Below are positions 16,688 to 25,608 of a DNA stretch of 64,000 bases, piece after piece (position 1 is the stretch's first letter; each line of letters begins with the position of its first letter). This DNA is from Rhizobium viscosum. Lineage in GTDB: Bacteria > Pseudomonadota > Alphaproteobacteria > Rhizobiales > Rhizobiaceae. The notes under the pieces are model-generated. The model did not search any database, was not told where the DNA came from, and saw only the letters and a list, made by a program, of their open reading frames with translations. Made by a program: the position numbers and the translations under genes. Location: NCBI RefSeq assembly GCF_014873945.1, contig NZ_JADBEC010000001.1, positions 2,268,501-2,332,500 on the forward strand, in the 5' to 3' direction.

Positions 16688-17266
16688 CTACCTGTTTTTT
16701 CCAGGAACCCAAAGCACATCTGCCTTGCCGCCATTATTTGCATGACGGGCGGCTACGAACAGGAAATCGGAGAGGCGATTGACGTATTGGAGTGCTGCGG
16801 CGCTGACGATTTCTCCGTCGCTTCGGGCAAGCGCCACCATCAGCCGTTCGGCGCGGCGCGCGATCGTACGGGCGAGGTGAAGATGGGCGGCCGCGGCGCT
16901 GCCGCCGGGCAGCACGAAGGACTTCAGCGGTTGCAGATCGGCATTCAGACTGTCGATATCCCGCTCCAGCCGTGTGACCTGGCTTTCGACGACGCGCAGC
17001 GGCTCGTAAGCCGGTGGCTCGTCAGTTCCAGGGGTAGCGAGATCGGCGCCGAGATCGAAGAGGTCATTCTGGATCAGTGCCAGCATGGCGTCGAGTTCGG
17101 CCAGGTCCGCCGCATGCAGCCTTGCGACGCCGATTGCCGAATTGGTTTCGTCGATGGTTCCGTAGGCTTCGACGCGCATGTCGTGTTTGACGCGGCGCGG
17201 GCCGGAGACCAGCGCAGTCGTGCCGTCATCGCCGGTTCTAGTGTAGATCTTGTTGAGCTTGACCAT
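16688..17266 (-). CDS. PduO-type ATP:cob(I)alamin adenosyltransferase
   Basis: 192 aa. It transfers adenosyl from ATP to cob(I)alamin to make coenzyme B12. The N-terminal ATP-binding motif TRTGDDGTTAL, the central helix bundle, the FVLPGGSAAAAHLHLARTIARRAER region and the C-terminal YVNRLSDFLFVAAR are diagnostic of the PduO class, distinct from CobO. It is flanked by the HIG1-like gene (14 bp upstream) and the rhomboid gene, probably one transcript. Confidence 0.95.
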   Translation of the reverse strand: MVKLNKIYTRTGDDGTTALVSGPRRVKHDMRVEAYGTIDETNSAIGVARLHAADLAELDAMLALIQNDLFDLGADLATPGTDEPPAYEPLRVVESQVTRLERDIDSLNADLQPLKSFVLPGGSAAAAHLHLARTIARRAERLMVALARSDGEIVSAAALQYVNRLSDFLFVAARHANNGGKADVLWVPGKNR

Positions 17267-17280
17267 CGCCGGTTCTCGGA

Positions 17281-17484
17281 TCAGCTCGGGCGTCCGCCGC
17301 CGGTCAGCCAGAGCGTTAGCATGATCAGGATGACGGCGATCGCCTGCAGTAGGACGCGGAGCTGCATCAGCTTGTTGGAAAGGTTCGCATCGCCACCTTT
17401 CATCATGTTGAACAGGCCGCGGATCAGCACGAGGGCGACGAGGCCCATGACGATGATCGCAATGACGTAGGTGACTGTAGACAT
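17281..17484 (-). CDS. HIG1-like twin-transmembrane protein
   Basis: 67 aa with two membrane helices (TYVIAIIVMGLVALVLIRGL and LLQAIAVILIMLTLWLTGG) joined by a short polar loop, NMMKGGDANLSNKLMQLR. This is the HIG_1_N pattern seen in small alphaproteobacterial inner-membrane proteins and mitochondrial HIGD proteins that associate with cytochrome oxidase. The role here is inferred from family only. It is the first gene of a run with the adenosyltransferase and rhomboid genes. Confidence 0.85.
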   Translation of the reverse strand: MSTVTYVIAIIVMGLVALVLIRGLFNMMKGGDANLSNKLMQLRVLLQAIAVILIMLTLWLTGGGRPS

Positions 17485-17502
17485 CGCAGTCTCTTTTCTT
17501 CT

Positions 17503-18336
17503 TCAGTCCGTCCAGCGCATCAGGCGGTAGAAGAGGTTGGACGGAAGCAGCCTCTTCAACAATATGCCCTGTTTAGCCGGAGTCGTTACGGGATAATGTG
17601 GCTTCGGATTTTTGGAGTTCAATGCACGTGTCAATGCTGCGTAGACAGCCTCGGGGCCAAGTTTGTGGCGGTTGACCGGGCCTGAGCCTTCAAGGCGGGC
17701 AAGCTGTCTGCGGTACTCGACCGCATGGGGCGAATGTTCGAGGTCGATATGTTCCTTGATCTTCGCCAGCGCGTTGGCCGTAAAGCGGCTGGTGATTGGC
17801 CCCGGCTCAATCAGGCTCACATGAATGCCACTTCCCTGCAGCTCCATGCGCAGGGTGACGCTCAGGCCTTCGAGCGCGAATTTCGAGGCTGTGTAAGCGC
17901 CGCGGTAGCGGTAGGGTACGAGGCCGAGGATCGAGGAGCATTGCACGATACGACCCTGGCCGCGCCGGCGCATGAGGGGAATGATTAGCCTGGTCAGCTC
18001 GTGCCAGCCAAAGACATTGGTCTCGAACTGGTCGCGCAGCGCCTGCGTAGGGAGATCCTCGACCGCGCCCGGCTGCCCATAGGCGCCGTTGTTGAACAAG
18101 GCATCGATCCTGCCGCCAGTGCGCTCGGCCACTGCGCCCACCAGTGCCGAGATTGTCTCAGGCTGTGTGTAGTCCATCAGTAAAGCTTCGATGCCGTCTG
18201 CTTCGAGCGGCGACAGATCTTCCACCTTGCGTACTGTGGCGAAGACACGCCAGCCGTCCGCTTTCAGGGCGCGTGCGCAATAGGCGCCGATGCCGGAAGA
18301 GCATCCGGTCACGACGATGGTGCGCTGATCGGCCAT
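17503..18336 (-). CDS. short-chain dehydrogenase/reductase
   Basis: 277 aa classical SDR. The cofactor loop TGCSSGIGAYC, the NNGAYG motif, the catalytic Ser in SSILGLVPY and the YTASKFALEG motif (catalytic Tyr and Lys) are intact. The C-terminal region differs from textbook SDRs and ends in a conserved NLFYRLMRW segment. The substrate is not predictable. It is divergent from the YihY gene with a 68-bp spacer. Confidence 0.92.
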   Translation of the reverse strand: MADQRTIVVTGCSSGIGAYCARALKADGWRVFATVRKVEDLSPLEADGIEALLMDYTQPETISALVGAVAERTGGRIDALFNNGAYGQPGAVEDLPTQALRDQFETNVFGWHELTRLIIPLMRRRGQGRIVQCSSILGLVPYRYRGAYTASKFALEGLSVTLRMELQGSGIHVSLIEPGPITSRFTANALAKIKEHIDLEHSPHAVEYRRQLARLEGSGPVNRHKLGPEAVYAALTRALNSKNPKPHYPVTTPAKQGILLKRLLPSNLFYRLMRWTD

Positions 18337-18404
18337 TCAATGATTCCTGTACAAAATGGGACTCGTTTCCCATATTCGCGGGAAGGATACAATTGGGAAG
18401 CCGA

Positions 18405-19376
18405 ATGCCGAAATTCCTGCGCACGCTCTATGATGTGGTCTACGACGCCATCTGCCACCTCATTGACGATGACGGTTTTGCCATGGCAAGCCATGTGGCA
18501 CTTTCCACTCTGCTTGCAGTCTTTCCCTTCCTGATCTTCGGCACGGCGCTTGCCAATTTTCTTGGCGCCGACCAGTTTTCCACCACGGCCATCCATCTGA
18601 TCTTCGATACATGGCCGGAAGCCATCGCCAAGCCCCTGGCCGACCAAGTGGTGCAGGTATTGACGATCCCTCGCGGCGGGCTGCTGACCATCTCCGTACT
18701 TGCAGCTGCCTATTTCGCCTCGAACGGTGTCGAGGCACTCAGAATCTCGCTCAATCGTGCCTATCGTGTGCAGGAAACCCGGCCCTGGTATCTCACGCGT
18801 CTTGCGAGCCTCGGCTATGTCCTCATCGCTGTAATCATCTTTGCAGCCATCAGTATTCTGCTCGTGGCAGTTCCCGTTGGTCTCGATTATGCGCGCAATT
18901 GGCTGCTGCATAACGACACGCTCGAATGGCTTCCCCTAACGATTCGTCAGTGGCTGCCTGCCATTGTTGACACGCTGGAAATTGTTTTCAGCTGGCGTAT
19001 CTATGGCACGCTCTTCATGTTGACGATTGCACTGTTTGTCGTTCATCTCTGGCTGCCTGCTGGCAAGCGCCGCGTCTTCGATGTCATTCCCGGCGTTTTT
19101 CTGACCTTGCTTGCCTGGCTCGTCGGTGCGCTCATCTTTGCTTATTACCTGGTAACTTTCGCCACGTACACCGCCACTTACGCCGGCCTGGCATCGGTGG
19201 TGATCGTGCTGATCTTTCTCTATATGGTCGGTGTCATTTTCATCGTCGGCGCCGAGATCAATGCAGCGCTGATGAAGTTCCGCGTGCTGCGCAATTTCTC
19301 GAGAACCTTCTCGGTGGTCGGACGTGATCACGCCGCTGATTCAAAGTCCGACAAGACGGCGAATATCGGCAGCTGA
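18405..19376 (+). CDS. YihY/BrkB family inner-membrane protein
   Basis: 323 aa from the ATG at 18405 (MPKFLRTLYDVVYDAICHL), with GGGAAG four bases upstream; the open frame extends to 18144 but without a better start. Six membrane helices, the ASHVALSTLLAVFPFLIFG motif in helix 1 and GAEINAALMKF near the C-terminus are typical of the family once called ribonuclease BN. Transport or envelope function is unknown. Its 3' end overlaps the convergent gluQ by 36 nt. Confidence 0.9.
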   Translation: MPKFLRTLYDVVYDAICHLIDDDGFAMASHVALSTLLAVFPFLIFGTALANFLGADQFSTTAIHLIFDTWPEAIAKPLADQVVQVLTIPRGGLLTISVLAAAYFASNGVEALRISLNRAYRVQETRPWYLTRLASLGYVLIAVIIFAAISILLVAVPVGLDYARNWLLHNDTLEWLPLTIRQWLPAIVDTLEIVFSWRIYGTLFMLTIALFVVHLWLPAGKRRVFDVIPGVFLTLLAWLVGALIFAYYLVTFATYTATYAGLASVVIVLIFLYMVGVIFIVGAEINAALMKFRVLRNFSRTFSVVGRDHAADSKSDKTANIGS

Positions 19377-20222
19377 CAGTCCCTTCGCACGCAGCTCCGC
19401 AAGGCCGGTATCGCCCTCACTCTTGGAAAGCTTGCGCCCGTCTGCATCCACGACGAGGCGATGATGGTGGTAGACGGGCTGCGGCAGGTTGAGCAGGTTC
19501 TGCAGCAGCCTGTGCACCGAGGTGGCGTGGAAGAGGTCGAGGCCGCGCACGACATGGGTCACGCCCTGCAGCGCATCGTCGATGACGACTGAGAGATGGT
19601 AGCTCGAAGGGGCATCCGAGCGTGAGAGAACGACATCGCCCCAGGCGGCAGGCTCAGCCAGGATTTCGCCCTTTCGTTCGTCACCGGTCTCCGTCCAGAA
19701 CAGCGGCTCGCCGATCAATTCCATCGCCCTGTTCATGTCGAGCCGCCATGCATGTTTGAGACCGGAAAGCAGCATGGTGTCACGTTCCTCCTCGCTGCGG
19801 TCCCGGTCATCGGCCGGATAATGCGGTGTGCCGTCAGGGTCACGCGGCCAGGGGCCGCTTATCCGTTCGTAAGCCGCTACGCGGGTCTTGACCTCGCCAC
19901 GCGTCAGGAATGAAGGGTAGACTAGGCCGCGTTCGATCAGCGAATGAAGGGCGGCCTGATATTCAGCGAAATGTTCCGACTGGCGACGGACCAGCTGCTC
20001 CCATTCGATCTCAAGCCACGTGAGATCGGCGTAGATGCCGGCTTCGAATTCGGGTGTGCAGCGCGTCAGATCGATGTCTTCGATACGCAGCAGCAACCGG
20101 CCGTCTGCGGCCCTGGCCATGTCGTCATTCAGGAAAGCCGACAGCGCGTGACCGAGATGCAGCGGACCGTTGGGGCTCGGGGCGAAACGGAAGACGGGTT
20201 TTTGACGCGGAGTCGTGATCAT
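19341..20222 (-). CDS. gluQ: glutamyl-Q tRNA(Asp) synthetase
   Basis: 293 aa from the ATG at 20222 (MITTPRQKPVFRFAPSPNG); upstream ATGs at 20237 and 20273 cannot be excluded. It is a truncated GluRS paralogue that attaches glutamate to the queuosine base of tRNA(Asp). The Rossmann-fold catalytic core carries the HIGH-equivalent PLHLGHALSAF and the KMSKS-equivalent RKLSKSEGD. The GluRS anticodon-binding domain is absent, as expected. It lies head to head with the glycosylase gene, about 40 bp apart. Confidence 0.92.
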   Translation of the reverse strand: MITTPRQKPVFRFAPSPNGPLHLGHALSAFLNDDMARAADGRLLLRIEDIDLTRCTPEFEAGIYADLTWLEIEWEQLVRRQSEHFAEYQAALHSLIERGLVYPSFLTRGEVKTRVAAYERISGPWPRDPDGTPHYPADDRDRSEEERDTMLLSGLKHAWRLDMNRAMELIGEPLFWTETGDERKGEILAEPAAWGDVVLSRSDAPSSYHLSVVIDDALQGVTHVVRGLDLFHATSVHRLLQNLLNLPQPVYHHHRLVVDADGRKLSKSEGDTGLAELRAKGLSAADIRRLVGL

Positions 20223-20262
20223 GCTTTCTTCTGGCATGGATTTGAAGCGATCGCGAGGCAAG

Positions 20263-20907
20263 GTGCGGGTCATTAGCAATGAAAAGGATATGGAAGAGGG
20301 GCTTGCCTCTCTCTTTGTTCTCGATCCACGGCTCGTGGCGATTGCCAGAGAGGCCGGGCCTGTCCCGCTGAGGCTGCGCGAGCCGGGCTTTGCCGGCCTT
20401 GCCCATATCATCGTTTCGCAGATGGTATCGCGCGCCAGCGCCGAGGCGATCTGGCGGCGGATGCAGCCGGCGAGCGGACTGCTAAGCGCGGAATCTTATA
20501 TATTGCTTCACCCCGATGCCTGGCGCGAATTCGGGCTTTCGCGCGCCAAGGCCGATACACTGACGCGGATTGCGCAGGCAGTCGCTTCCGGGCGAATCAA
20601 TCTGCAGGCGCTGGTGCAAAAACCGCCTGCCGAAGCGCTCGCAGAACTGACGGCGCAGAAGGGAATCGGACCGTGGACGGCCGAGGTCTATCTGATGTTC
20701 TGCGGCGGCCATGTGGACGTGTTTCCGGCGGGTGACGTGGCGCTTCAGGCGGCGGTCGCTGCGGCATTCGGTCTCGCTGAACGCCCGCAAGCCAAGGTAC
20801 TTACAGGGCTTGCGGAAATCTGGTCACCCTGGCGCTCGGTCGCAGCCCGGCTTTTCTGGGCTTATTACGCCGCAAAAACGCGTCGCGACGTGCTGCCGAT
20901 CGGCTAA
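20263..20907 (+). CDS. DNA-3-methyladenine glycosylase II (HhH-GPD family)
   Basis: 214 aa from the GTG at 20263, which sits five bases after GAGG; an ATG at 20236 in frame lacks a ribosome-binding site. It excises alkylated purines in base-excision repair. The helix-hairpin-helix LTAQKGIGPWTAEVYLMF is followed by the GPD region with catalytic Asp in DVFPAGDVALQ. The N-terminal part, PGFAGLAHIIVSQMVSRASA, matches the AlkA-like family. Family and fold are secure; substrate range is not. Confidence 0.9.
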   Translation: MRVISNEKDMEEGLASLFVLDPRLVAIAREAGPVPLRLREPGFAGLAHIIVSQMVSRASAEAIWRRMQPASGLLSAESYILLHPDAWREFGLSRAKADTLTRIAQAVASGRINLQALVQKPPAEALAELTAQKGIGPWTAEVYLMFCGGHVDVFPAGDVALQAAVAAAFGLAERPQAKVLTGLAEIWSPWRSVAARLFWAYYAAKTRRDVLPIG

Positions 20908-21019
20908 CGGACGCCCTCCCTCAATTTGCCTTTATCCCCTGAATTTATTGGACTTCACAATCCTGTAACAACCGGCCTAATATACAAGTGCAGATGCCGA
21001 ATCGATCCAGGAGGGCTCC

Positions 21020-21577
21020 TTGACGATTGCAGTCTCACCACAGGCCCTGCCAGCGCTCGTCCTGAACGCTGACTACCGGCCGCTGAGTTATTACCCCTTG
21101 TCGCTCTGGTCCTGGCAGGACGCGATCAAGGCGGTATTTCTCGACCGTGTGAACATTATCGCAGAATATGAGCATGAGGTTTCCTCACCGAGCTTCTCGA
21201 TGCGGTTGCCGAGTGTCGTGTGCCTGAAGACTTACGTTCAGCCGTCCCGCAATCCCGCCTTCACCCGCTTCAACGTCTTCCTGCGCGACAGGTTCGAGTG
21301 CCAGTATTGCGGCGCGCATGACGATCTGACTTTCGACCACGTCATCCCGCGCGCTCATGGCGGCGAGACGACCTGGGAGAATGTCGTGGCGGCCTGTTCG
21401 CCCTGCAATCTGCGCAAGGGCAGCAAGCTTCCGAAGCAGGCAAGCATGTTCCCGGCGCAGAAGCCGTACCAGCCGACCGTGCAGGATCTGCACAACAACG
21501 GCCGGCTCTTCCCGCCGAACTATCTGCATGACAGCTGGCTCGACTACCTCTACTGGGATACCGAACTGCAGCCGTGA
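21020..21577 (+). CDS. HNH endonuclease family protein
   Basis: 185 aa starting at a TTG at 21020 directly behind AGGAGG. The HNH/Zn site is clear: CQYCG, DLTFDHVIPRAHGGETTWENVV and ACSPCNLRKGSK supply two CxxC pairs and the catalytic His. The N-terminal LVLNADYRPLSYYPLSLWSW is conserved in a widespread chromosomal bacterial subfamily whose role is unclear; it is not obviously a phage terminase nuclease or a restriction enzyme. It ends 9 bp before the convergent dsbB stop. Confidence 0.9.
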   Translation: MTIAVSPQALPALVLNADYRPLSYYPLSLWSWQDAIKAVFLDRVNIIAEYEHEVSSPSFSMRLPSVVCLKTYVQPSRNPAFTRFNVFLRDRFECQYCGAHDDLTFDHVIPRAHGGETTWENVVAACSPCNLRKGSKLPKQASMFPAQKPYQPTVQDLHNNGRLFPPNYLHDSWLDYLYWDTELQP

Positions 21578-21586
21578 TCGAATTGA

Positions 21587-22102
21587 TTACGCAGTCTTCT
21601 TCACGCTCCAGAAGGCGAAGGCTGCGAGGATCAGGCTTGCGATCACATTCCAGCCCGCAAATGACAGGCCGAGAACGCGCAGTGCTGCATCCGTGCAGGA
21701 CGGGCCCTTGATCGTGTTCAATTCGCCCAGCAGATCGCCGGCATTGGTGGTCATGCTGCTTGCGGTGGTCGAGCAGGTGGCAGGGCCTGGCCAGAAGTGC
21801 CATTCCACACCTGCGTGATAGACGCCCATACCGGCGCCGACGAGCATGAGAATGCCGACGGCGAGAATGATGGCCCGCGTCATCCAGTTCGGCAGGCCAA
21901 TGAGGGCTGCGAGAGCGCCGACGATCGCGATCGGAATGCCATAATAATAGGGCTGGCGCTGCAGCAGGCAGAGCGCACAGGGAATATAGCCGCCGATATA
22001 CTGGAAGCCGAGTGCCGTTCCGACGACCACCGCCATGGCAACGGCAAGAAGCAGCGAGAGGGTGAAGCCCGGGCGGGCAAGCGGCGAGGTGGTGGCATTC
22101 AT
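21587..22102 (-). CDS. dsbB: disulfide bond formation protein DsbB
   Basis: 171 aa from the ATG at 22102 with GGAG upstream; a longer reading to 22135 overlaps the YqaA gene. It is an inner-membrane quinone reductase that reoxidises periplasmic DsbA-type oxidants. Four membrane helices are seen, with the first redox pair in IPCALCLLQRQPYYYG and a second cysteine pair in the other periplasmic loop (PATC and GPSC). It may be translated together with the preceding yqaA-like gene. Confidence 0.88.
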   Translation of the reverse strand: MNATTSPLARPGFTLSLLLAVAMAVVVGTALGFQYIGGYIPCALCLLQRQPYYYGIPIAIVGALAALIGLPNWMTRAIILAVGILMLVGAGMGVYHAGVEWHFWPGPATCSTTASSMTTNAGDLLGELNTIKGPSCTDAALRVLGLSFAGWNVIASLILAAFAFWSVKKTA

Positions 22103-22124
22103 GGCGGAACTCCGCGAAGTTGGC

Positions 22125-22715
22125 TCAGTGGGCAAAGTATCGGTAGGCGATATATAGCACGATCACGATCGCCGCGCCGATGCCGACGATCTGCCCGAGG
22201 CGCTTCTCGATGAAGTAGCGGATCGGTTCGCCGTAACGGCGCAGCAGCCAGGCAAGGAACAGGAAGCGGGCGCCGCGGGCGATGATCGCCGAAACGATGA
22301 AGAGCGGCAGGCTGACGTGGATGACGCCTGATAGAATCGTAACGATCTTGATCGGTGGCAGATGCGCGAGACCCGAGGTGACGAGCAGCAGCAGGATCGT
22401 CTCGTAAGTGACGTAGGATTTCATCTGCTCGAATTGATCGAGCTTTCCATAGAATTCCAGAACCGGGCGTGCGACGGTTTCGTAGGCAAAATAGCCGAGC
22501 GCCCAGCCGGCGATACCGCCCAGCACCGATGCGACGGTGGCGACGATCGCGTAGCGATAGGAGCGTTCGGGCTTGGCAAGCGCCATCGGCAGGAAGAGCA
22601 CGTCAGCGGGAACTAGAAAGACGGAGCTTTCGACGAAGGCGATGACGGCGAGCCAGACTTCGGCTGATTTCTTCGAGGCCAGAGACATGGTCCAGTCGTA
22701 AAGTCTGCGGAGCAT
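22125..22715 (-). CDS. YqaA family membrane protein (DedA/SNARE-associated superfamily)
   Basis: 196 aa from the ATG at 22715, preceded by AAAGGAAAC. Membrane helices and the core motif SSVFLVPADVLFLPMALA, followed by VASVLGGIAGWALGYFAYE, identify the YqaA branch. DedA proteins act in lipid-carrier (undecaprenyl phosphate) recycling or membrane homeostasis; the role of the YqaA branch is not established. It lies directly upstream of dsbB. Confidence 0.87.
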   Translation of the reverse strand: MLRRLYDWTMSLASKKSAEVWLAVIAFVESSVFLVPADVLFLPMALAKPERSYRYAIVATVASVLGGIAGWALGYFAYETVARPVLEFYGKLDQFEQMKSYVTYETILLLLVTSGLAHLPPIKIVTILSGVIHVSLPLFIVSAIIARGARFLFLAWLLRRYGEPIRYFIEKRLGQIVGIGAAIVIVLYIAYRYFAH

Positions 22716-22912
22716 CCGTTTCCTTTCTCTGTTGCGACGCACAAAGCATTAGGGGGCGATCATGACGCTGTAAATGCTCGGGTTGCGGCTTCCCGGCGTT
22801 CCCGCTGAAAATTTTCGTGATCTGATGCAGGCATTCCCTCCCAAGATCTTGCGGGATGGCAAAAGCGTGAAATTGCGTCAGGCTGGAAACCTTCGACGAA
22901 TCCGGGCATGTC

Positions 22913-23212
22913 ATGAAATTCAGGGTCATAGAGGGCGGGTTGAATTCTACCGCGGCGAGGGACAGGCAGGCGAACGATCGCGGGCCTGAGCACGAGGATA
23001 TCAGGCACGAGGCGGCTCGTCGTCTCAGCGCCAGCGGCTATCACCGTTTCCGCATTATGGAAGCAGCCGGCGTGCCGATGCCGCCGGCACTGCAATATTT
23101 CGCCATGCAGATCGACTTCGCTGCCGATGCTATCTGCCAGCTCGATCCCATCCCGGCCGATTTTCGTTCTGATCTTTACTGGCCGAAGCTGGATGAAACT
23201 GCGACGGCGTGA
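22913..23212 (+). CDS. hypothetical protein, 99 aa
   Basis: A soluble, charged protein with no recognised domain. The N-terminal MKFRVIEGG is followed by a polar, helix-prone stretch and a C-terminal part rich in aromatic and acidic residues (LYWPKLDETATA). No strong ribosome-binding site precedes the ATG. Codon use looks like the surrounding core genes, and it fills the gap between yqaA and the convergent antiporter, stopping 5 bp short of the antiporter stop. I believe it is real but cannot assign a role. Confidence 0.6.
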   Translation: MKFRVIEGGLNSTAARDRQANDRGPEHEDIRHEAARRLSASGYHRFRIMEAAGVPMPPALQYFAMQIDFAADAICQLDPIPADFRSDLYWPKLDETATA

Positions 23213-23217
23213 TCCGC

Positions 23218-24963
23218 CTACGACAGATCCATGGATTTTTCCCACTGCTGGCGCATGACGTTCATTTCGGTGCGCTTCTGCGCCATTTCGCTGACGATGG
23301 CGCGAAGGTTGGGGTGGCGAGACATGAACATATTGAAGTCGCGCCGTTCCAGTACTTCGAACTGGCAGAAATCGACGGCGGTGACATCAGCCGTGCGGCG
23401 TCCGCCGCTGAGCAGCGCCATTTCGCCGAAGAAGGCGCCGGGTTCGAGTCGCACGGCACCACTTGCCAGCCGCACCTCGACCGCGCCGGAGGAGATGAAA
23501 TACATGCTGTCGCCACGGTCGCCCCGGCGGATGACGCGTTCGCCCGGCGAGGCGAGTTTGGGGTTGAACAGCAAAAGCAATTCCTCAAGCGCATCTTCGC
23601 CTACTTCGGAGAAAAGCGGGAAGGTCTCGACCAACTGCTGGATCCGCAGATGATGCTGGCGCGCGCGCTCCTCGCCGAGCGCCCTGATCTTTTCCAGTTC
23701 CCGTGCCAGGGCGTCCTGGTTTTTCCGGCCGTAGCTTTCATGTAGGCGCGGCCATTTCACCCTGATCTTGCGGTTCAGCTTCTCGGCCACAAAGATGACG
23801 AGTGGGTTCAGCGTGATTGAAAGGATTGCGGCGGCAAGGATCAGATCCTGTCCTTCATGCGGCAGGAGCCCGAGCGAAACGCCGAGGCCGGCAAGGATGA
23901 AGGAGAACTCGCCGATCTGGGCAAGGCCGCCGGCGGCGGTCAGGCCCATGCCGATCGGATAGCGCAACAGGGCGACAATACCGAAAGAGATGATTGCCTT
24001 GCCGACGATGATCAGTGCCAAAGCACTGATCACGGCCAGAGGATGCTGCACAATGATCGACGGATCGAAGAGCATGCCGACAGAAACGAAAAACAGCACC
24101 GAGAAGGCATTCTGCAACGGCAGGGAGTCGGCGGCGGCGCGATGGCTGAGATGGGATTCGCTCATGACCACGCCGGCGAAGAAGGCGCCGAGCGCAAAGG
24201 AAACGCCAAAGATTGCCGCTGAGCCGAACGCAATGCCGAGTGCGATGGCGAGCACGGTAAGCGTGAAGAGTTCACGCGAGCCGGTGCGGGCAATCAGCGT
24301 CAAAAGCCAGGGCACGATGCGCGGCCCAAGGAAGATCGCCATGGCGGCAAAAGCTGCGACCTTCAGCAAGGTAAGCGCGATCGTGATCCAAAGCGGCAGA
24401 TCGAGGCCATGCGAGGCGGTGTCGCTCGCATGTCCACCCAGAAGTTCGGCGAGGGCCGGCAGCAGCACGAGCGCCAGTACCATGGCGAGATCCTCGACGA
24501 TCAACCAGCCGACGGCTACGCGCCCGCCGGCGGTATTAACGAGGTTGCGGTCTTCCAGCGCTTTCAGGAGCACGACCGTGCTGGCAACCGAAAGGCTGAG
24601 GCCGAAGACGATGCCGGCGCCGAGGCTCCACCCCCAGAGTTCGCCGAGGCCGACGCCGAGCAGGGTGGCAAGCAGGATCTGGCCGACCGCGCCCGGCACG
24701 GCGATGCCGCGCACGGCCAAAAGATCGGATGCGGAGAAATGCAGGCCGACGCCGAACATCAGCAGGATCACGCCCATTTCGGCGAGCTGGCTCGCAAGCT
24801 CCGTGTCGGCCACAAAGCCCGGTGTGAACGGTCCCATGAGAATGCCGGCGAAGAGATAGCCGACCAGTGGCGGCAGCCGCAGCCTGTCGGCGCAATAGCC
24901 AAGAACCGCCGCAAAGACGAAGCTTATGGCTACCGTCGCAATCAATCCCGCTTCCTGATGCAT
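23218..24963 (-). CDS. CPA2-type cation:proton antiporter with C-terminal cyclic-nucleotide-binding domain
   Basis: 581 aa from the ATG at 24963. Residues 1-390 form the 12-13 helix Na+/H+ exchanger fold of the KefB/YbaL group (LPPLVGYLFAGILMGPFTPG near the start). A charged linker follows. Instead of the TrkA-N/RCK domain common in YbaL, residues about 445-565 are a cyclic-nucleotide-binding domain with a full phosphate-binding cassette, FFGEMALLSGGRRTADV. Its conserved Glu and Arg suggest real cNMP binding. It probably moves K+ or Na+ against H+ under nucleotide control. Confidence 0.88.
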   Translation of the reverse strand: MHQEAGLIATVAISFVFAAVLGYCADRLRLPPLVGYLFAGILMGPFTPGFVADTELASQLAEMGVILLMFGVGLHFSASDLLAVRGIAVPGAVGQILLATLLGVGLGELWGWSLGAGIVFGLSLSVASTVVLLKALEDRNLVNTAGGRVAVGWLIVEDLAMVLALVLLPALAELLGGHASDTASHGLDLPLWITIALTLLKVAAFAAMAIFLGPRIVPWLLTLIARTGSRELFTLTVLAIALGIAFGSAAIFGVSFALGAFFAGVVMSESHLSHRAAADSLPLQNAFSVLFFVSVGMLFDPSIIVQHPLAVISALALIIVGKAIISFGIVALLRYPIGMGLTAAGGLAQIGEFSFILAGLGVSLGLLPHEGQDLILAAAILSITLNPLVIFVAEKLNRKIRVKWPRLHESYGRKNQDALARELEKIRALGEERARQHHLRIQQLVETFPLFSEVGEDALEELLLLFNPKLASPGERVIRRGDRGDSMYFISSGAVEVRLASGAVRLEPGAFFGEMALLSGGRRTADVTAVDFCQFEVLERRDFNMFMSRHPNLRAIVSEMAQKRTEMNVMRQQWEKSMDLS

Positions 24964-25121
24964 CAGCCCTCTCAAAATGCCCCGCGGCCGGCACTTTAGG
25001 ATGAAGCGCCGGCAAAGTTAAAGAGTTGATTTGGATGGATTAGGCTTAAATGGCCGGCTTTTTGAGCGGAACCACTAAGCTCCCGTGTCGTTGCCTATAC
25101 ATGACGACAAGGAGAAGAGAG

Positions 25122-25427
25122 ATGCGAAAGATCATCATCAACTGTGCCATCGCTGCCCTTGCCCTTGGTTCGGCTGCAGCGCCTGCAATGGCAGACAGCG
25201 TGACGGTCACACGCGAGCGTGCCTATGACGGTTATGACCGTTATGATCGATATGACCGTGACCGGGTCCGTCCCGGCGTTACCATTAGTGATCGCGGCAT
25301 TACGTTCGGCGCGGTGCGCGAACGGGATCGCTGGCGCGATCGGGACCGTGACCGTTGCTACACGCGTAGCGTGACCCGTGAGACCGATGAAGGCACTGTG
25401 ACCAAGACGGTTCGCCGTTGTGATTAA
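25122..25427 (+). CDS. small exported Asp/Arg/Tyr-rich protein
   Basis: 101 aa from the ATG at 25122 behind AAGGAGAAGAGAG. A clear signal peptide (KIIINCAIAALALGSAAA, cut near AMA-DS) leads to a mature part with YDRYDRYDRDR repeats and paired cysteines (RCYTR and RRCD at the end). Proteins of this type are common in rhizobia and have no assigned role. A damaged inverted copy of its last 16 codons lies at 26023-26082. Confidence 0.75.
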   Translation: MRKIIINCAIAALALGSAAAPAMADSVTVTRERAYDGYDRYDRYDRDRVRPGVTISDRGITFGAVRERDRWRDRDRDRCYTRSVTRETDEGTVTKTVRRCD

Positions 25428-25594
25428 TAGCACCTGCCAGGGATCATGCCCTCGCCCTTCGGGGCGTGGGCGAGGTATAAAAGTCGTTCGTCTTCGACAT
25501 GGAAACGTGCGCTCCGGTCGGAACTTTCGTGGTTTCTCTTCCTGAGGTTGGCGGCCACGCCTAGCCGTCGCCAGCGCTCGCTGTTCCTCAACAT
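25424..25594 (-). CDS. possible 56-aa basic protein
   Basis: The frame opens at the ATG at 25594, 14 bases after the stop of the gene at 25609, and ends overlapping the stop of the convergent exported protein. It is rich in Arg, Lys and His (RWRRLGVAANLRKRNHESS). No domain is recognised. The operon-like spacing supports it, but there is no clear ribosome-binding site, and the frame crosses a perfect 8-bp hairpin at 25450-25475. Confidence 0.25.
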   Translation of the reverse strand: MLRNSERWRRLGVAANLRKRNHESSDRSARFHVEDERLLYLAHAPKGEGMIPGRCY

Positions 25595-25608
25595 TGCTAA
25601 GTATGATT

